A DNA stretch of 64,000 bases, taken from Gari tellinella. Lineage: Eukaryota > Mollusca > Bivalvia > Cardiida > Psammobiidae. Within the stretch, counting starts at the first letter, position 1; the number at the start of each line of letters is the position of its first letter. Of the stretch, positions 32,401 to 37,824 are shown one piece after another. The stretch lies in contig OV277861.1 in assembly GCA_922989275.2 (NCBI GenBank), positions 26,070,479-26,134,478 on the forward strand. Direction: 5' to 3'. The position numbers and the translations under genes are program-made. A model generated the notes under the pieces. It made no database searches and was not told the origin of the DNA. It saw nothing but the letters and a program-made list of their open reading frames with translations.

Positions 32401-34761
32401 ATGGGTCAAACAGAAGATTCTACTTCAAAAATGTATTGAGATTAGAGTATGTCCCAGTCTATATATCTATCATAGTAAGCATGGGAGAAGGAATGAAGAT
32501 TTTATGTATACATGTATGATGTATTATGGTAGAAGTTGCTTTATTAACAGCATGAGAAACTCTCAAGCGAGCATTAGCTTTATCCTGATACAGGGTTCCA
32601 GATAAGAGGAAGTAAACTGAACAAATCCAACATTTTCTCACTCATTTCAGCACCAAATCCTATGGTATTACTACTCATTAGAATTGTCTCAAAGACATAG
32701 GGTTTAATGCAGAAATAAAGATTTTAGTTTTTGAAATACTCCTCTTATCTGGAGCTCTGTGTAACAGTGTATTAATGCTTATAAGCCATTTCATGGACAG
32801 GAAGTGAATTTCTGACATTGCAGGAGTCCACAATAGACATCTATAATTGGAAATACAATACAGAATCTGGTAAAGGTCTGCACTGCTTGCATTAGTAATA
32901 AACAATTATATATTTTCTCATTTATCCTAGTGATGCATATACAAGTTATTTATAATATATACAATATGCCCTTTGAATAGTACACTAATTGTCATATGCA
33001 AACAGTGTAGAATCAGATCAGGGTCTTCACTGAAGAAAATAGTTCCCTTTTATACAGTCATAAATATGTGTGAATAAAAAACAGTCAACACAATACTGCT
33101 TGATCGTGTCTTCTACTCCTTTGGTGTTTTATTAGTCATAAATATTTTTCATAAGAAATATTCTCTATATTCTAGCAGATAGTAGCTTAAAGCAGGTTGA
33201 AAGTAAAGCAGAATGCGCCTTAAGGCGCATTCTGCTTTACTTTCAACCTGCTTTAAGTGATCATCTTTCTTAAAAAGTAGAAACAGTCTATGGGGTAATG
33301 GGTTAAGTTGAACTTACCTGTATTTTAATTGCAGTTTTAATCATTTTCCTATGGAATAAATTCGTCTTTTATCTGTATCCAAACTTTTCGCAAAGATTTT
33401 TGTCCCTGTATTAAAAAGGGAGATACATGTAGTTAATGCATTAGGTATTAAAAACCATTGCTGTTGTTGTTGTAACCCTTTCCCTCAAACATTTTTTAGG
33501 CCTTCAATTTACTTCTCCACTGAAGAAAATACATGTACATGTAGTTACATTTCATGCAGTCTTGAATAGCTAAAGTAAGAAATATTTTCTATATCCTAGC
33601 AGATTGTAGCTTAAAGCAGGCTAATGGTAAAGCAGAATGCGCCTAAAGGCACATTCTGCTTTACTTTCAACCTGCTTTAAGTGGTCACTTGTCTTCAAAA
33701 CTAGAAAGGGGCAATTGGGTAATGGGTTAAGGATTTAGGCTTATATACATTGACTATTTTATCAATTATTATGCATTATTTTTCTCAGGGAGCGAGCGGT
33801 ACAAGAGCTGCGGCGTCATGGACTGGTACCTCCAGTGCCTACCCTGGATTACTCCAGCACCAGTCGCTACGTACGGTCGACCAGTCCAACACGCTCTCGA
33901 TCCAGAAGTCCTACCAGGTAATTTATGATGTACTTTTTTCATAGGATAAAATTTAATGTGTGCTTAGTTTTCATTTCAAAGATGATGTAAAAGCAATCTT
34001 TGATACTGATGGTAGCTTGTTGCAAGCCAGAAATACAGCTTTCTGCTGTACTCTCATCTTGCTTGAAGCATCAACCTGCTGAACCAAAAATTGCTTATTT
34101 TGACTTGTTTTGACATACATAGATATACATACATGTGAATGTAATAGTAAATATTGGTTTTAAGATGAGTCTAGAGATATATAGCTTTTGTCCCATATAA
34201 ACTTAACCCATTCCCCCATAAATACCCTATTTTACGCCTTTAATTTATTCCTCCACTGAAGAAAATAGTTCCAATTTAAACAGTCATGGATATTTATTGT
34301 AAGAAATATTTTCTATATTCTAGCAGATTGTAGCTTAAAGCAGACTGAAAGTAAAACAGAACGTGCCTTAAGGCACATTCTGCTTTACTTTCAACCTGCT
34401 TTAAGTGGTCATCTGTCTTCAATACTAGAAACAGGCTATGGGGTAATGGGTTAAAACCTAACACTGCGATTCAAGTTCCCATAACAGTATACTCCAACAC
34501 TTTTCAATGGCAGCAAAGAAACCAAATTAAACACATTCTAAGTAAAAATACAATAGGCAAACTACTCTACTCCACAACAGTTCTTGCTTGTTCTCAAAAA
34601 CTCAAGTTGACTATTTGATTTATCTTTTCAGCAGATATAGAAGCAGAAGTCCTGAATCTTCCTACCTTTCATCTCCACGTCGTAAATCTCCGGAGAGATC
34701 AGCCTATTCCTTGGACGACCAAGACACTTCGACCAAAAGTTACGGAGCTGACTTGTACTGA
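5333..34761 (+). CDS. TSGA10: TSGA10-like coiled-coil protein (multi-exon, 5' end not in view)
   Basis: Spliced exons: 5333-5425, 6285-6347, 7250-7423, 7569-7798, 8410-8680, 9617-9672, 11715-11883, 12750-12860, 13804-13989, 16172-16381, 16904-17106, 17616-17720, 33789-33917 and 34632-34761, plus optional exons 21268-21309 and 28656-28739. All junctions are GT-AG and the reading frame stays open through every one, giving about 709 residues to the TGA stop. The product is almost wholly heptad-rich coiled coil, with an RS/SP-rich tail (about residues 650-709). From remembered vertebrate TSGA10 (not a search), close matches are RRMTTERDSLRERLK (about 96-110) and FERERAVQELRR across the 17720/33789 junction. 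TSGA10 is known as a sperm-tail and centrosome-associated protein related to CEP135. Human TSGA10 is about 700 residues, so only a few tens of N-terminal residues should be missing. CEP135 is the main alternative, but it is longer and fits less well. Confidence 0.85.
5505..5828. mobile_element. HP-J MITE with GATCAGA core
   Basis: The right end TAGAGAGGGAGCATTGTA matches the copy at 58.3-58.6 kb. The core at 5658-5722 has CAAACAGTTTGAACCCAGAT and its inverse around GTCTGATC arms. The left end is degraded. Confidence 0.6.
5864..5993. mobile_element. HP-D MITE, reversed and shortened
   Basis: Ends CAGAGCACCAGATAAGGG and TATCTGGAGCCCTG. The palindrome has lost one arm. Confidence 0.65.
6285..6347 (+). 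CDS. TSGA10: TSGA10 exon b (21 codons, phase 0-0)
   Basis: Acceptor TTTACTACAG and donor GAG|GTAAGA. It encodes IQANVKVLTGERDKLNNMYE plus E and continues the coiled coil. Confidence 0.85.
6371..6400. repeat. (TTA)n microsatellite
   Basis: About eight ATT/TTA units just after exon b. Confidence 0.8.
6411..6659. mobile_element. HP-A MITE
   Basis: Diverged ends CCCTTTCCCACATAGC and GGGGGAAAGGGTT; apex AATGCGCTTTAAGCGCATT, perfectly paired. Confidence 0.82.
6976..7149. mobile_element. HP-I MITE, core decayed
   Basis: Ends TTAACCCTTAGCCTGCCA and TGGCGGGCTAAGGGTTAA with GCAGACGACAA inside. The central AAACAGCTTGAATCCGGAT is only half of the usual palindrome. Confidence 0.7.
7250..7423 (+). CDS. 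TSGA10: TSGA10 exon c (58 codons, phase 0-0)
   Basis: Acceptor TTGTTTTAG and donor AAA|GTGAGT. It contains the Ser-Pro segment RSPKSPKTSLAAQAVLRR and then RRMTTERDSLRERLK, the most strongly family-diagnostic stretch of the protein. Confidence 0.9.
7569..7798 (+). CDS. TSGA10: TSGA10 exon d (phase 0-2)
   Basis: Acceptor TCTCACAG and donor GAA|GTATGT. It encodes the coiled coil from IATETSLSEKAKMEQRIEDL to ATQM; the last codon (AAG) is completed by the first base of the next exon. Length is 230 nt. Confidence 0.9.
7851..8043. mobile_element. HP-F Tigger/pogo-like MITE
   Basis: TA-flanked. Ends CAGGCAAACTTCGATATCTC and GATATCGAAGTTCAACTG, with inverted CTCGAACTCGCTTAACTC inside. The end sequence resembles pogo/Tigger-type elements. 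Confidence 0.8.
8057..8384. mobile_element. HP-F-like MITE, old copy
   Basis: TA-flanked ends CAGTAGAGCCTC and GAAGAGGTTGTACTG. The inside has diverged inverted copies of GAATTTCTTTAAATC-type sequence. It ends 25 bp before exon e. Confidence 0.65.
8410..8680 (+). CDS. TSGA10: TSGA10 exon e (phase 2-0)
   Basis: Acceptor CTCCTTACAG and donor AAG|GTTTGT. It encodes about 90 residues of coiled coil from MLAEETERGLEDTQKR to NLNEEVLLK. The acceptor lies only 25 bp past a transposon end (8057-8384), so the element abuts the branch-point region. Confidence 0.9.
8702..8939. mobile_element. HP-A MITE with deleted apex
   Basis: Ends TTAACCCATTACCTG and AGGATAAAGGGTAA. The arms remain but the apex has shrunk to GTAAAGCTGTTCTGCTTTAC. 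Confidence 0.75.
9014..9264. mobile_element. HP-C MITE
   Basis: Ends TTAACTCTTTGAACCCTAG and GGAGGAAAGAGTTAA. Core GAGGGCTCCGAAAGGAGCCC in CCAGATCA and TGATCAGG arms. A lone CGCATATAGG motif lies near the left end. Confidence 0.82.
9617..9672 (+). CDS. TSGA10: TSGA10 exon f (phase 0-2)
   Basis: Acceptor TATTCACAG and donor GGG|TAAGC, read as GG|GTAAGC. It is a short exon of 56 nt encoding EKLISDLKVRISELDAQL. Phase matches the next exon. Confidence 0.85.
9729..9955. mobile_element. HP-A MITE, one arm lost
   Basis: The left half matches the family (ATAAATACGCCTTTTTACGC). The left arm of the palindrome is deleted, leaving AAGGCGCATTCTGCTTTAC. Confidence 0.7.
10073..11502 (-). mobile_element. 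Decayed mariner transposon with TIRs
   Basis: TA-flanked, with TIRs of about 37 bp: CGAGGGCTGTTCGGAAAGTT on the left and its near-perfect inverse on the right. Minus-strand pieces of a transposase survive: GVSCSTVHEILTDELGMSNV and WVPRLFTDKEKENR (10700-10830), a FDRIITTD-like block, LHQDNVPDRRA, and a C-terminal WVDIACDYVEK. Stops and frame breaks separate them, so it is a pseudogene copy. It sits in the intron before exon g. Confidence 0.88.
11715..11883 (+). CDS. TSGA10: TSGA10 exon g (phase 2-0)
   Basis: Acceptor TTTTCACCAG and donor CAG|GTACAA. It encodes HANDNLTMKDRELKSLRRQL and on to AVMTRENQ. The preceding intron holds the mariner copy at 10073-11502. Confidence 0.9.
11904..12149. mobile_element. 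HP-A MITE
   Basis: Near-consensus ends; apex AATGCGCCTTAAGGCGCATT; starts 20 bp after exon g. Confidence 0.88.
12540..12610. repeat. HP-C-type palindrome, diverged
   Basis: GCAAACAGTGCCAACCCAGA and GCCCTCTGATCAGGGTC arms with several mismatches. No clear element ends. Confidence 0.55.
12750..12860 (+). CDS. TSGA10: TSGA10 exon h (37 codons, phase 0-0)
   Basis: Acceptor TTTTTGTAG and donor AAG|GTACAC. It encodes KINQELQEALEDKEGL and continues to FEDILSSK. Confidence 0.88.
12921..13170. mobile_element. HP-A MITE
   Basis: Apex GTGTGCCGTAGGGCACAT is an unusual but still mostly paired centre. Right end GGAGTAATGGGTTAA. Confidence 0.82.
13342..13592. mobile_element. HP-C MITE
   Basis: Ends TTAACTCATTGAGCCCTAG and GGGGATAATGGGTTAA. 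Core GAGGGCTCCTGCAGAAGCCC. The left part has a small palindrome, GACGCATATATGCGTC. Confidence 0.83.
13804..13989 (+). CDS. TSGA10: TSGA10 exon i (62 codons, phase 0-0)
   Basis: Acceptor GTCCTTCGCAG and donor GAG|GTATGT. It encodes EKERSDLLDQYRALSSEAEQ through KLDNADKDLSE. GC content is clearly higher than in the flanking introns. Confidence 0.9.
14184..14402. mobile_element. HP-A MITE, apex deleted
   Basis: Family ends intact. The palindrome is reduced to TAGCAAGCTGCTTTACTTTC. Confidence 0.75.
14877..15305. mobile_element. HP-F MITE interrupted by HP-A
   Basis: Ends TACGGTTGAACCTAAATATC and AACGAGGTTGGACTATA. An intact HP-A (15022-15274) lies inside. Confidence 0.65.
15022..15274. mobile_element. 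HP-A MITE nested in HP-F
   Basis: Ends TTAACCCGTTACCCCATAG and GGGGTAATGGATTAA; apex AATGCGCCTTAAGGCGCATT. Confidence 0.87.
15777..16024. mobile_element. HP-C MITE
   Basis: Core GAGGGCTCCTTAGGGAGCCC in GATCA arms, flanked by AAACAGTGTAGACC and GGTCAACACTGTTT. Ends 147 bp before exon j. Confidence 0.82.
16172..16381 (+). CDS. TSGA10: TSGA10 exon j (70 codons, phase 0-0)
   Basis: Acceptor GTCATTCCAG and donor CAG|GTAAAT. It encodes YSSATQAYELQVSNLTRCVS through LTAMTIDKEQ. An in-frame ATG upstream (16160) is intronic and is not used as the start. Confidence 0.9.
16555..16797. mobile_element. HP-A MITE
   Basis: Apex AATGTGCCTTAAGGCACATT. One arm has GTGAAGCAG against TTTACTTTC on the other, a single unpaired change. 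It ends about 107 bp before exon k. Confidence 0.84.
16904..17106 (+). CDS. TSGA10: TSGA10 exon k (phase 0-2)
   Basis: Acceptor TCTGTTATAG and donor AAAAT|GTGAGT. It encodes LQSCYDDISQEADLIRSQLG through DRLSLNESK; the final Ile codon is split with the next exon. Confidence 0.9.
17211..17376. mobile_element. HP-E MITE, diverged
   Basis: AGCTCTATTACAACCACTAA and the inverse GTCGTTATAGAGGGG, with a shortened hairpin (ACAGCTTAAAGAAG ... CTTGCTTTAAGCAG). Confidence 0.65.
17616..17720 (+). CDS. TSGA10: TSGA10 exon l (phase 2-2)
   Basis: Acceptor TGATTATTCAG and donor GAAAG|GTAAGC. It encodes QSQSREIASLRTRNVELEGD through LTSEKFE and leaves two bases (AG). Joined directly to 33789 it gives FERERAVQELRR, the junction sequence expected from vertebrate TSGA10. 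Confidence 0.9.
17750..18014. mobile_element. TIR element with an HP-A hairpin inside
   Basis: Outer inverted sequences TACTGAAAAACCGG and CCTGTTTTACAGTA, with TTCGCGAG and CGCGAAAAT inside, frame an HP-A palindrome (apex AATGTGCCTTAAGGCACATT) that lacks its own usual ends. Confidence 0.55.
18193..18378. mobile_element. HP-D MITE
   Basis: Ends CAGGGCTCCAGATAAGAGGG and CTGGAGCTCTG. Centre ACTCATTAGAGATTCTAATG is a shortened palindrome. Confidence 0.8.
18686..18964 (+). mobile_element. Meta-domain-type SINE inserted in a palindrome
   Basis: A tRNA-like head (box-B-like GGTTTCGATTCCC at 18743-18755) is followed by a body with GAAAGCTTTCCAGCTGGCTT, GTTCTACCAG and GGTCTTCC, matching the conserved central domain known from molluscan Meta SINEs. 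The tail is CGATATGACTG ... AAAGCGACCTAAAATCA plus an A-run. GTACAT flanks both sides (18680-18685, 18965-18970) as a probable target duplication. Host DNA is a GATCAGA palindrome: ACCCTGATCAGA on the left, CTCTGATCAGGA on the right. Confidence 0.8.
19103..19330. mobile_element. HP-A MITE
   Basis: Apex AATGCACCTTAAGGTGCATT, a paired variant. The right arm has small changes (CTTCAACTTCC). Confidence 0.82.
19615..20362. mobile_element. HP-A MITE split by another element
   Basis: The left end is TTAGCCCATTACCCCAAT and the right end is GGTTATGGGTTAA with apex AATGCGCCTTAAGGCGCATT. The two halves are separated by the 495-bp insert at 19719-20213. Confidence 0.8.
19719..20213. mobile_element. 495-bp TIR element nested in HP-A
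   Basis: Ends GTAGCGCGTTCAAGTACCGT and the inverse of GTAGGGCGTTCAAGTACCGT. The inside contains further short inverted repeats (CGATGCAATCGATTGCATCG). No transposase; the open frame is not convincing. Confidence 0.8.
20363..20962. other. AT-rich intronic DNA
   Basis: It contains a diverged TTTGAAACTG-type inverted repeat (20500-20585). No exon is seen. Confidence 0.45.
20963..21064. repeat. HP-K palindrome with CCAAT boxes
   Basis: Arms TTGAGTCTGAGATTGTTCTC and GATTGGTCAGA pair with TCTGACCAATCAAA and GAGAATGATCTCAGAC. The same hairpin occurs at 38897-39005. Confidence 0.75.
21268..21309 (+). CDS. TSGA10: Possible 42-nt cassette exon of TSGA10 (phase 2-2)
   Basis: A 42-nt stretch bounded by an acceptor AG at 21266-21267 and a strong donor AA|GTGAGT. 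In the incoming phase it encodes S-RSLTVYSFENFGF plus two bases, without a stop, and both ends have phase 2. It could therefore be included between exon l and either the 28656 or the 33789 exon without breaking frame. It has no counterpart in the vertebrate protein as I remember it. A slightly earlier AG (21263) would give an immediate stop. Inference from splice signals only. Confidence 0.45.
21487..21732. mobile_element. HP-B MITE copy 2, nested in HP-A
   Basis: 246 bp, TA-flanked, with complete TIRs and apex ACGCCGGGTTACCCGGCGT. Confidence 0.93.
23218..23330 (-). repeat. tRNA-like sequence in left foldback arm
   Basis: On the minus strand, CTTAGTGGTTAGGAT resembles box A and GGATTGAGTCCCGC resembles box B. 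The spacing and a CTC triplet are reminiscent of tRNA-Glu. It is mirrored at 24782-24862. Confidence 0.5.
23765..24580. repeat. Repeat unit in the foldback loop: (GTCC)n head and 177-bp tandem array
   Basis: ATGCCCCCAGGATCGACAG at the left and CACTGGGGGCATAAG at the right are inverted. A (GTCC)n run is at 23808-23862. Four units of about 177 bp start near 23869, 24042, 24221 and 24397, each with TAGATTTTACCGTTTCGTCT. TTGACC is repeated up to four times per unit. Confidence 0.75.
24782..24862 (+). repeat. tRNA-like sequence in right foldback arm
   Basis: Box-A-like CTTAGTGGTTAGGAT (24798-24812) and box-B-like GGATTGAGTCCCGC (24837-24850). It is the inverted partner of the left copy. It cannot form a full acceptor stem as far as I can see, so it is probably tRNA-derived, not a working tRNA. 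Confidence 0.5.
26764..27019. mobile_element. HP-H (hAT-like) MITE with HP-A hairpin inside
   Basis: Ends CAGGGCTGCCATTTCTCCGG and TATGGCAGCCCTG; flanked by GTCCAGT on both sides (7 of 8 bp, hAT-like). The inside holds an HP-A palindrome (26818-26905, apex AATGCGCCTTAAGGCGCATT) without HP-A's usual left end. The host is a palindrome with GCAGGACAAAGTAAAGCAGG. Confidence 0.75.
27020..28003. other. AT-rich intronic DNA, no feature seen
   Basis: Many TATT/ATTCA-rich words (27600-27950) but no clear element ends or exons. A weak GATCAGGAGCCAAACAG half-palindrome lies near 27250. Confidence 0.5.
28004..28257. mobile_element. HP-A MITE
   Basis: Apex AATGTGCCTTAAGGTACATT, one unpaired step from the usual. 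Ends TTAACCCTTTACTCCATAG and GGAGTAAAGGGTTAA. Confidence 0.84.
28347..28602. mobile_element. HP-B MITE, older copy
   Basis: Left CAGTGGGCAATATGTTATTC and right TTTTCTCCACTG, about 256 bp. Core apex ACGCCGGGTTACCCGGCGT is perfect although the rest has diverged. It ends 53 bp before the exon at 28656. Confidence 0.85.
28656..28739 (+). CDS. TSGA10: Possible cassette exon of TSGA10 with a 24-nt internal duplication
   Basis: Acceptor TTGTTATAG at 28655. In the incoming phase it encodes two eight-residue repeats, YVRDRDLS and YVRERDLD, then WEYYDYR. Two donors are possible. AGG|GTATGG after 28725 looks better but makes a 70-nt exon, which shifts frame unless the next exon starts at 33793 instead of 33789. 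ATG|GTGACG after 28739 makes an 84-nt exon with phase 2-2, adding VWLPW and keeping frame. The second 24-nt repeat carries its own TTAG acceptor (28678-28679). The residues look coding, but vertebrate TSGA10 lacks them. Confidence 0.55.
28799..29457. mobile_element. HP-F MITE with a nested HP-G element
   Basis: TA-flanked ends CAGTCAAACCTCTATAATTC and GTTATCTAGGTTCGACTG. The inside holds HP-G (29134-29382) and a diverged TTAACCCGTTTAAACC element. Confidence 0.7.
29134..29382. mobile_element. HP-G MITE with TGTGACATC core
   Basis: Ends GGGGCCCGTCTTTTGAAACG and TTTTGTAAAATGGGCCCC. The long palindrome has arms TCTTGTGACATCTCTTTGGA with centre ATCGCCTTCAAAAGACGAT. The same core occurs at 55.2 kb. 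Confidence 0.78.
31156..31700. mobile_element. TTAA-ended element carrying a tRNA-like sequence
   Basis: Ends TTAAAGGGACTCGCAACCGG and CTGGTTGCGAGTCGCTTTAA are inverted, with TTAA at both tips as in piggyBac-like MITEs. The tRNA-like block lies at 31473-31562. Confidence 0.7.
31473..31562 (+). repeat. tRNA-derived sequence
   Basis: Box-A-like TGGTCCATTGGTCTAAGCGG (31479-31498) and strong box B GGTTCGAATCC (31540-31550), ending near ACCA. The acceptor arms (GTTCTGT and AGAGAC) pair poorly, so this looks like a tRNA-derived SINE head, not a working tRNA. Confidence 0.55.
32159..32409. mobile_element. HP-A MITE
   Basis: Apex AATGCGCCTTAAGGCGCATT; ends near consensus; the left arm has lost one A. 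Confidence 0.85.
32591..32759. mobile_element. HP-D MITE, one arm lost
   Basis: Ends CAGGGTTCCAGATAAGAGG and TATCTGGAGCTCTG. The right arm of the palindrome is deleted after GTCTCAAAGACATAGGG. Confidence 0.75.
33026..33305. mobile_element. HP-A MITE, left end rearranged
   Basis: The fragment TTCACTGAAGAAAATAGTTC is separated from the palindrome by unrelated DNA. Apex AATGCGCCTTAAGGCGCATT; right end GGGGTAATGGGTTAA. Confidence 0.75.
33474..33730. mobile_element. HP-A MITE with unmatched arms
   Basis: Apex AATGCGCCTAAAGGCACATT: the left arm is the GCGC form, the right arm the GCAC form. It ends 58 bp before exon o. Confidence 0.85.
33789..33917 (+). CDS. TSGA10: TSGA10 exon o, RS/SP-rich (phase 2-2)
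   Basis: Acceptor TTTTCTCAG with a second AG at 33791-33792; donor CCAG|GTAATT. In the frame set by exon l it encodes ERAVQELRRHGLVPPVPTLD, then STSRYVRSTSPTRSRSRSPT. This is the end of the coiled coil and the start of the basic, Ser-Pro-rich tail. Another open frame here has no family match and is a shadow. Confidence 0.9.
34203..34454. mobile_element. HP-A MITE
   Basis: Apex AACGTGCCTTAAGGCACATT; ends TTAACCCATTCCCCCATAA and GGGGTAATGGGTTAA. It lies in the last intron of TSGA10. Confidence 0.87.
34632..34761 (+). CDS. TSGA10: TSGA10 last coding exon with NAGNAG acceptor
   Basis: The acceptor is TTTTCAGCAG, so the exon can start at 34632 (adds Ser) or 34635. Both keep frame and differ by one residue. 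It encodes RYRSRSPESSYLSSPRRKSP and on to SYGADLY, with a TGA stop at 34759-34761. It is rich in SP and RS dipeptides, plausible kinase sites. Confidence 0.9.
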
Positions 34762-34899
34762 CGACAGTATTTCGCATAAAAACCTTGTCTCAAATTTTGT
34801 TTATATAGTAGATGTATAAGGGAACATAGCATAGAAAGATGTGGTCAAAGCATTAGCCCTCATCAGACTGAGTTCTGAACGTTAGAAGCTCTGCAAGTA

Positions 34900-35170
34900 C
34901 AGTAAAACCTCTCTATTACGACCACTAAAAAGAAGGCTAATTGATTGCATACAAAAAGGTGACAGCTTAAAGCAAGGGTGAAGGTAAAACAGAAAGCTCC
35001 TGAAGGAGCTTTCTGTTTTACATTCACCTTGCTTTAAACTAATTGACTACATAAAAGACAGGTGATTGCTTAAAAGCAAGGTGAACATAAAACTTCGTTT
35101 GAAGCAGTCACCTGCCTTAAACACCTGATAATTAGCACAATTTAGTGGTCGTTATAGAGAGGTTTTACTT
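34900..35170. mobile_element. HP-E MITE, best copy
   Basis: TA-flanked ends CAGTAAAACCTCTCTATTAC and the inverse GTCGTTATAGAGAGGTTTTA. The central palindrome has GACAGCTTAAAGCAAGGGTG and apex GAAAGCTCCTGAAGGAGCTTTC. The arm words GCTTAAAGCA and GAAGGTAAAACAGAA resemble HP-A's core. Confidence 0.85.
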
Positions 35171-36395
35171 TAGATAAATTACAGTACAAACAAACATGTG
35201 TTTAACAACCTTTCAATAGAAGTCATGGTCAGGGTCTGCACTGTTTGCAAACAGCACTGTTCTGAAGGAGCAGGATCTATAATCTTTGTTTAGGAAACAT
35301 TTGCACAATCTAAAATAATAATGGAAGTTAAATCTTTTACGTCCTAGATTGTTTTCCGGATTTAAGGCAGGTGTTTTTTGTATGCCAGACAGGTGTCTGC
35401 TTAGAGCAGGCTGAACGTAATGCAGAAATCTCCCTCTATGCAGAAATCTCCAAGAGGGAGATTTCTGATTTACTTTCAATCTGCTTTAAGTATGCCTTTG
35501 TTAGGATGCAGATTTATCAGGGCAAAGAAAAGGACATTCTAATTGTTAATGCAGCATAAAAAGCAATGTAGACATCTAAAGTTAAGAGACATTCTGCATT
35601 ACTTTTGATGAACAGTATGCAGCCTGATTTCTTTCCGAAATATTCCAATGCTTTTATACTGATTGGTTGCTTGTCTCAGGTTTGAATATTATTGTTTTCA
35701 AATGTACATCGCATTTACAAAAAGGAAGAAAGGAAATTGAGGGTATAACATTGGTAGTTGAACAATGAAAAGGAGAATGGAATGAAATGAAATTCTTTAT
35801 TTTGTAGAATCTATAAAGCAAATTTTGGATTTAATTAACCCCATCACCATATAGTAAGTGTCATGTGCTTATAAATTTCCCAAATTTAGATATAAGGCAA
35901 TTTGACAGCACACACATTAACAAAAGCTACTAGGTATCAGATCTTTATCCAAAATGTTTGTGAATGCCGGAGTAGTTGAGCTTGAAAGTGAGGTGGTTAA
36001 TTTAACATGCGTAGCACTACTAGATGAAAATAGTGTCAAGTCATTTGTACAAGTATAAGGTTTCTATTCCGGTAGTTTTTGTGAGAAAAAAAGAGAGATT
36101 TGACTGATTTTGTTAAGATTTTTGAAAAAAGTGTTTGAATAGATATTTTGGGGGCAGATTGCACAAGAGGTGGGGGATGGTTTGGGCTACAGTACCTGTG
36201 GCGGAGGAATATTTTCAAATGTATTGCATTGTGCTAGACAGGCAGTGAACACTGTAGAAATGTTTTTACCAGTAATATTTTATTTCTAACTTATGCATTT
36301 TAACTGTGATATTTACTCTACAATATACTTTAAACCCTGTGTTTAGCAGCTGTTCAAATAATAAATGTCGCAAGTGTCTAACGAGATATGACTGC
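35171..36395. other. Non-coding DNA with a decayed palindrome at 35385-35490
   Basis: GACAGGTGTCTGCTTAGAGC and TTTACTTTCAATCTGCTTTA arms surround AATCTCC and GGAGATTT words. No exon seen. Confidence 0.5.
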
Positions 36396-36646
36396 TTAAC
36401 CCTTTACCCCATAGCCTGGTTCTAGTTTAGAAGACAGGTGATCTCTTAAAGCAGGTTGAAAGTAAAGCAGAATGCGCCTTAGTGCACATTCTGCTTTACT
36501 TCCAGCCTGCTTTAAGCTACAATCTGCAAGAATATAGAAAATATTTCTTATGATACATATTCATGACTGTAGCCATTTGAACTATTTTCTTCAGTGGAGG
36601 AATAAATTAAATGGGCTAAATCGCGCTTCTATTTGGGAAAGGGTTA
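36396..36646. mobile_element. HP-A MITE with unmatched arms
   Basis: Apex AATGCGCCTTAGTGCACATT mixes two arm states. Left end TTAACCCTTTACCCCATAG. Confidence 0.83.
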
Positions 36647-36706
36647 AAACAGAAAGATGTGCTAGGAGAACAAGAATCATTTTAAGCTGCAGCTTCATGC
36701 TGAAAG

Positions 36707-36832
36707 CTTTCTGCATTTTACTTTTGTCCTGCAATAAGCTGCTATAGGAGCTTTCTGAATTACTTTTGTCCTGCAATAAGCTCCTATATGTGCTTTCTGT
36801 ATTACTTTTGGTCTGCAATAAGCTGCCAGTTA
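36707..36832. repeat. Tandem repeat, about 58 bp x 2-3
   Basis: GCTTTCTG followed by TTACTTTTGTCCTGCAATAA recurs at 36709, 36751 and 36791. It is one arm of a palindrome family duplicated in tandem. Confidence 0.6.
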
Positions 36833-37174
36833 TGTAAGCCAAACAAATTTTGCATCTTTCGAGTGGTGCTTAACACAGGTTTTACTGTATACGTTGAATA
36901 GTTTTATGAAGTTCTTGCTGAAGAACAGTTTGAAGGTTGAATGGTTGTTTGCTGTCATTATTACATTTGTTATTTAATATCATTAACATAATAACGTTTG
37001 GAAGACATTGGCCAACAATGAAGACTGAAACACTATGCCTCAAAAGGTTGTGTCATCAGGATCTACACTGCCGCACTATGATGAAAAACAGTTTCCCATT
37101 TGGATAAACATGTTATTTAGAAAAACAAAAAAAACTCTATAAAGCTGATAAAGAGTTCTTGAAATGAACATATA

Positions 37175-37427
37175 TTTAAACACTTTCAACACTTAGTAAC
37201 TCTTGTGGGTTGTTAGGTTTTCTTCTTGGTCTTTTTAATTACCAAAATATGAACAAGTATACTTGGAATTATGTGTTGTTTAATAAATACTTGTCTAAAT
37301 TAGAAATAGAAAACAGTGCAGACCCTGATCAGAGGGCTCCTATAGGAGCCCTCTGATCAGGGTATGCACTGTTTTCAAATGTAATGAGTATATTATAAAC
37401 AGATCCATGTTGTTGAAAGAGTTAGAT
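37175..37427. mobile_element. HP-C-related MITE
   Basis: Ends AACACTTTCAACACTTAGTA and GTTGTTGAAAGAGTTA. Core GAGGGCTCCTATAGGAGCCC in GATCA arms within AACAGTGCAGACC and its inverse. Confidence 0.65.
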
Positions 37428-37824
37428 ATTCCCTTGTCAGAAATGATATTTGTTAAATATATCTGGTGATAAGCTACTTTTGTAACACGACTCACATAGC
37501 AGAAGCTAGTTCTGAACATGATTCACAAAGCAGAAGGAAATTGAAAGTGTTGTAATAGATCAAGTGACTGAATGGAATAGCAAACCTAGTGCCATTAATG
37601 AATGGAATGGTGAATTTATTTGTGTCAAACTGTGATATTCTAAAGCAAGAACTGGTGAGTTTCACTAACATCTGTGATATGGAATTGGAAAATAAGAATA
37701 GTTGTGTATATAGTTGAATTTATTGGGTGTCCTATGATATTGAAAAGTTGGGATTTTTTATTGCCTGCCAGTTGTATTTATAGAATGGGTTTCTCCAGTT
37801 ACAAGATTGACGTAGCTGGACTTC

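Larger units (their letters stand above)
34762..36395 (+). other. TSGA10 3' region with candidate poly(A) signal
   Basis: No coding sequence is seen after the stop. An HP-E transposon (34900-35170) begins about 140 nt past the stop codon and may be part of the 3' UTR. AATAAA at 36360-36365, just before an HP-A copy, is one candidate polyadenylation signal; AATAAA at 40329-40334 is another. The true 3' end cannot be fixed from sequence alone. Confidence 0.35.

Noticed and set aside
33750..33944. Open frame starting at an intronic ATG across TSGA10 exon o
   Set aside because: It is a different reading frame. The frame giving ERAVQELRRHG and the RS/SP tail fits the neighbouring exons and the family.
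5333..34761. Assignment to CEP135 or a myosin/lamin-type coiled-coil protein
   Set aside because: General coiled coils were considered, but several short blocks and the C-terminal FERERAVQELRR point to TSGA10, and the length fits it better than CEP135.
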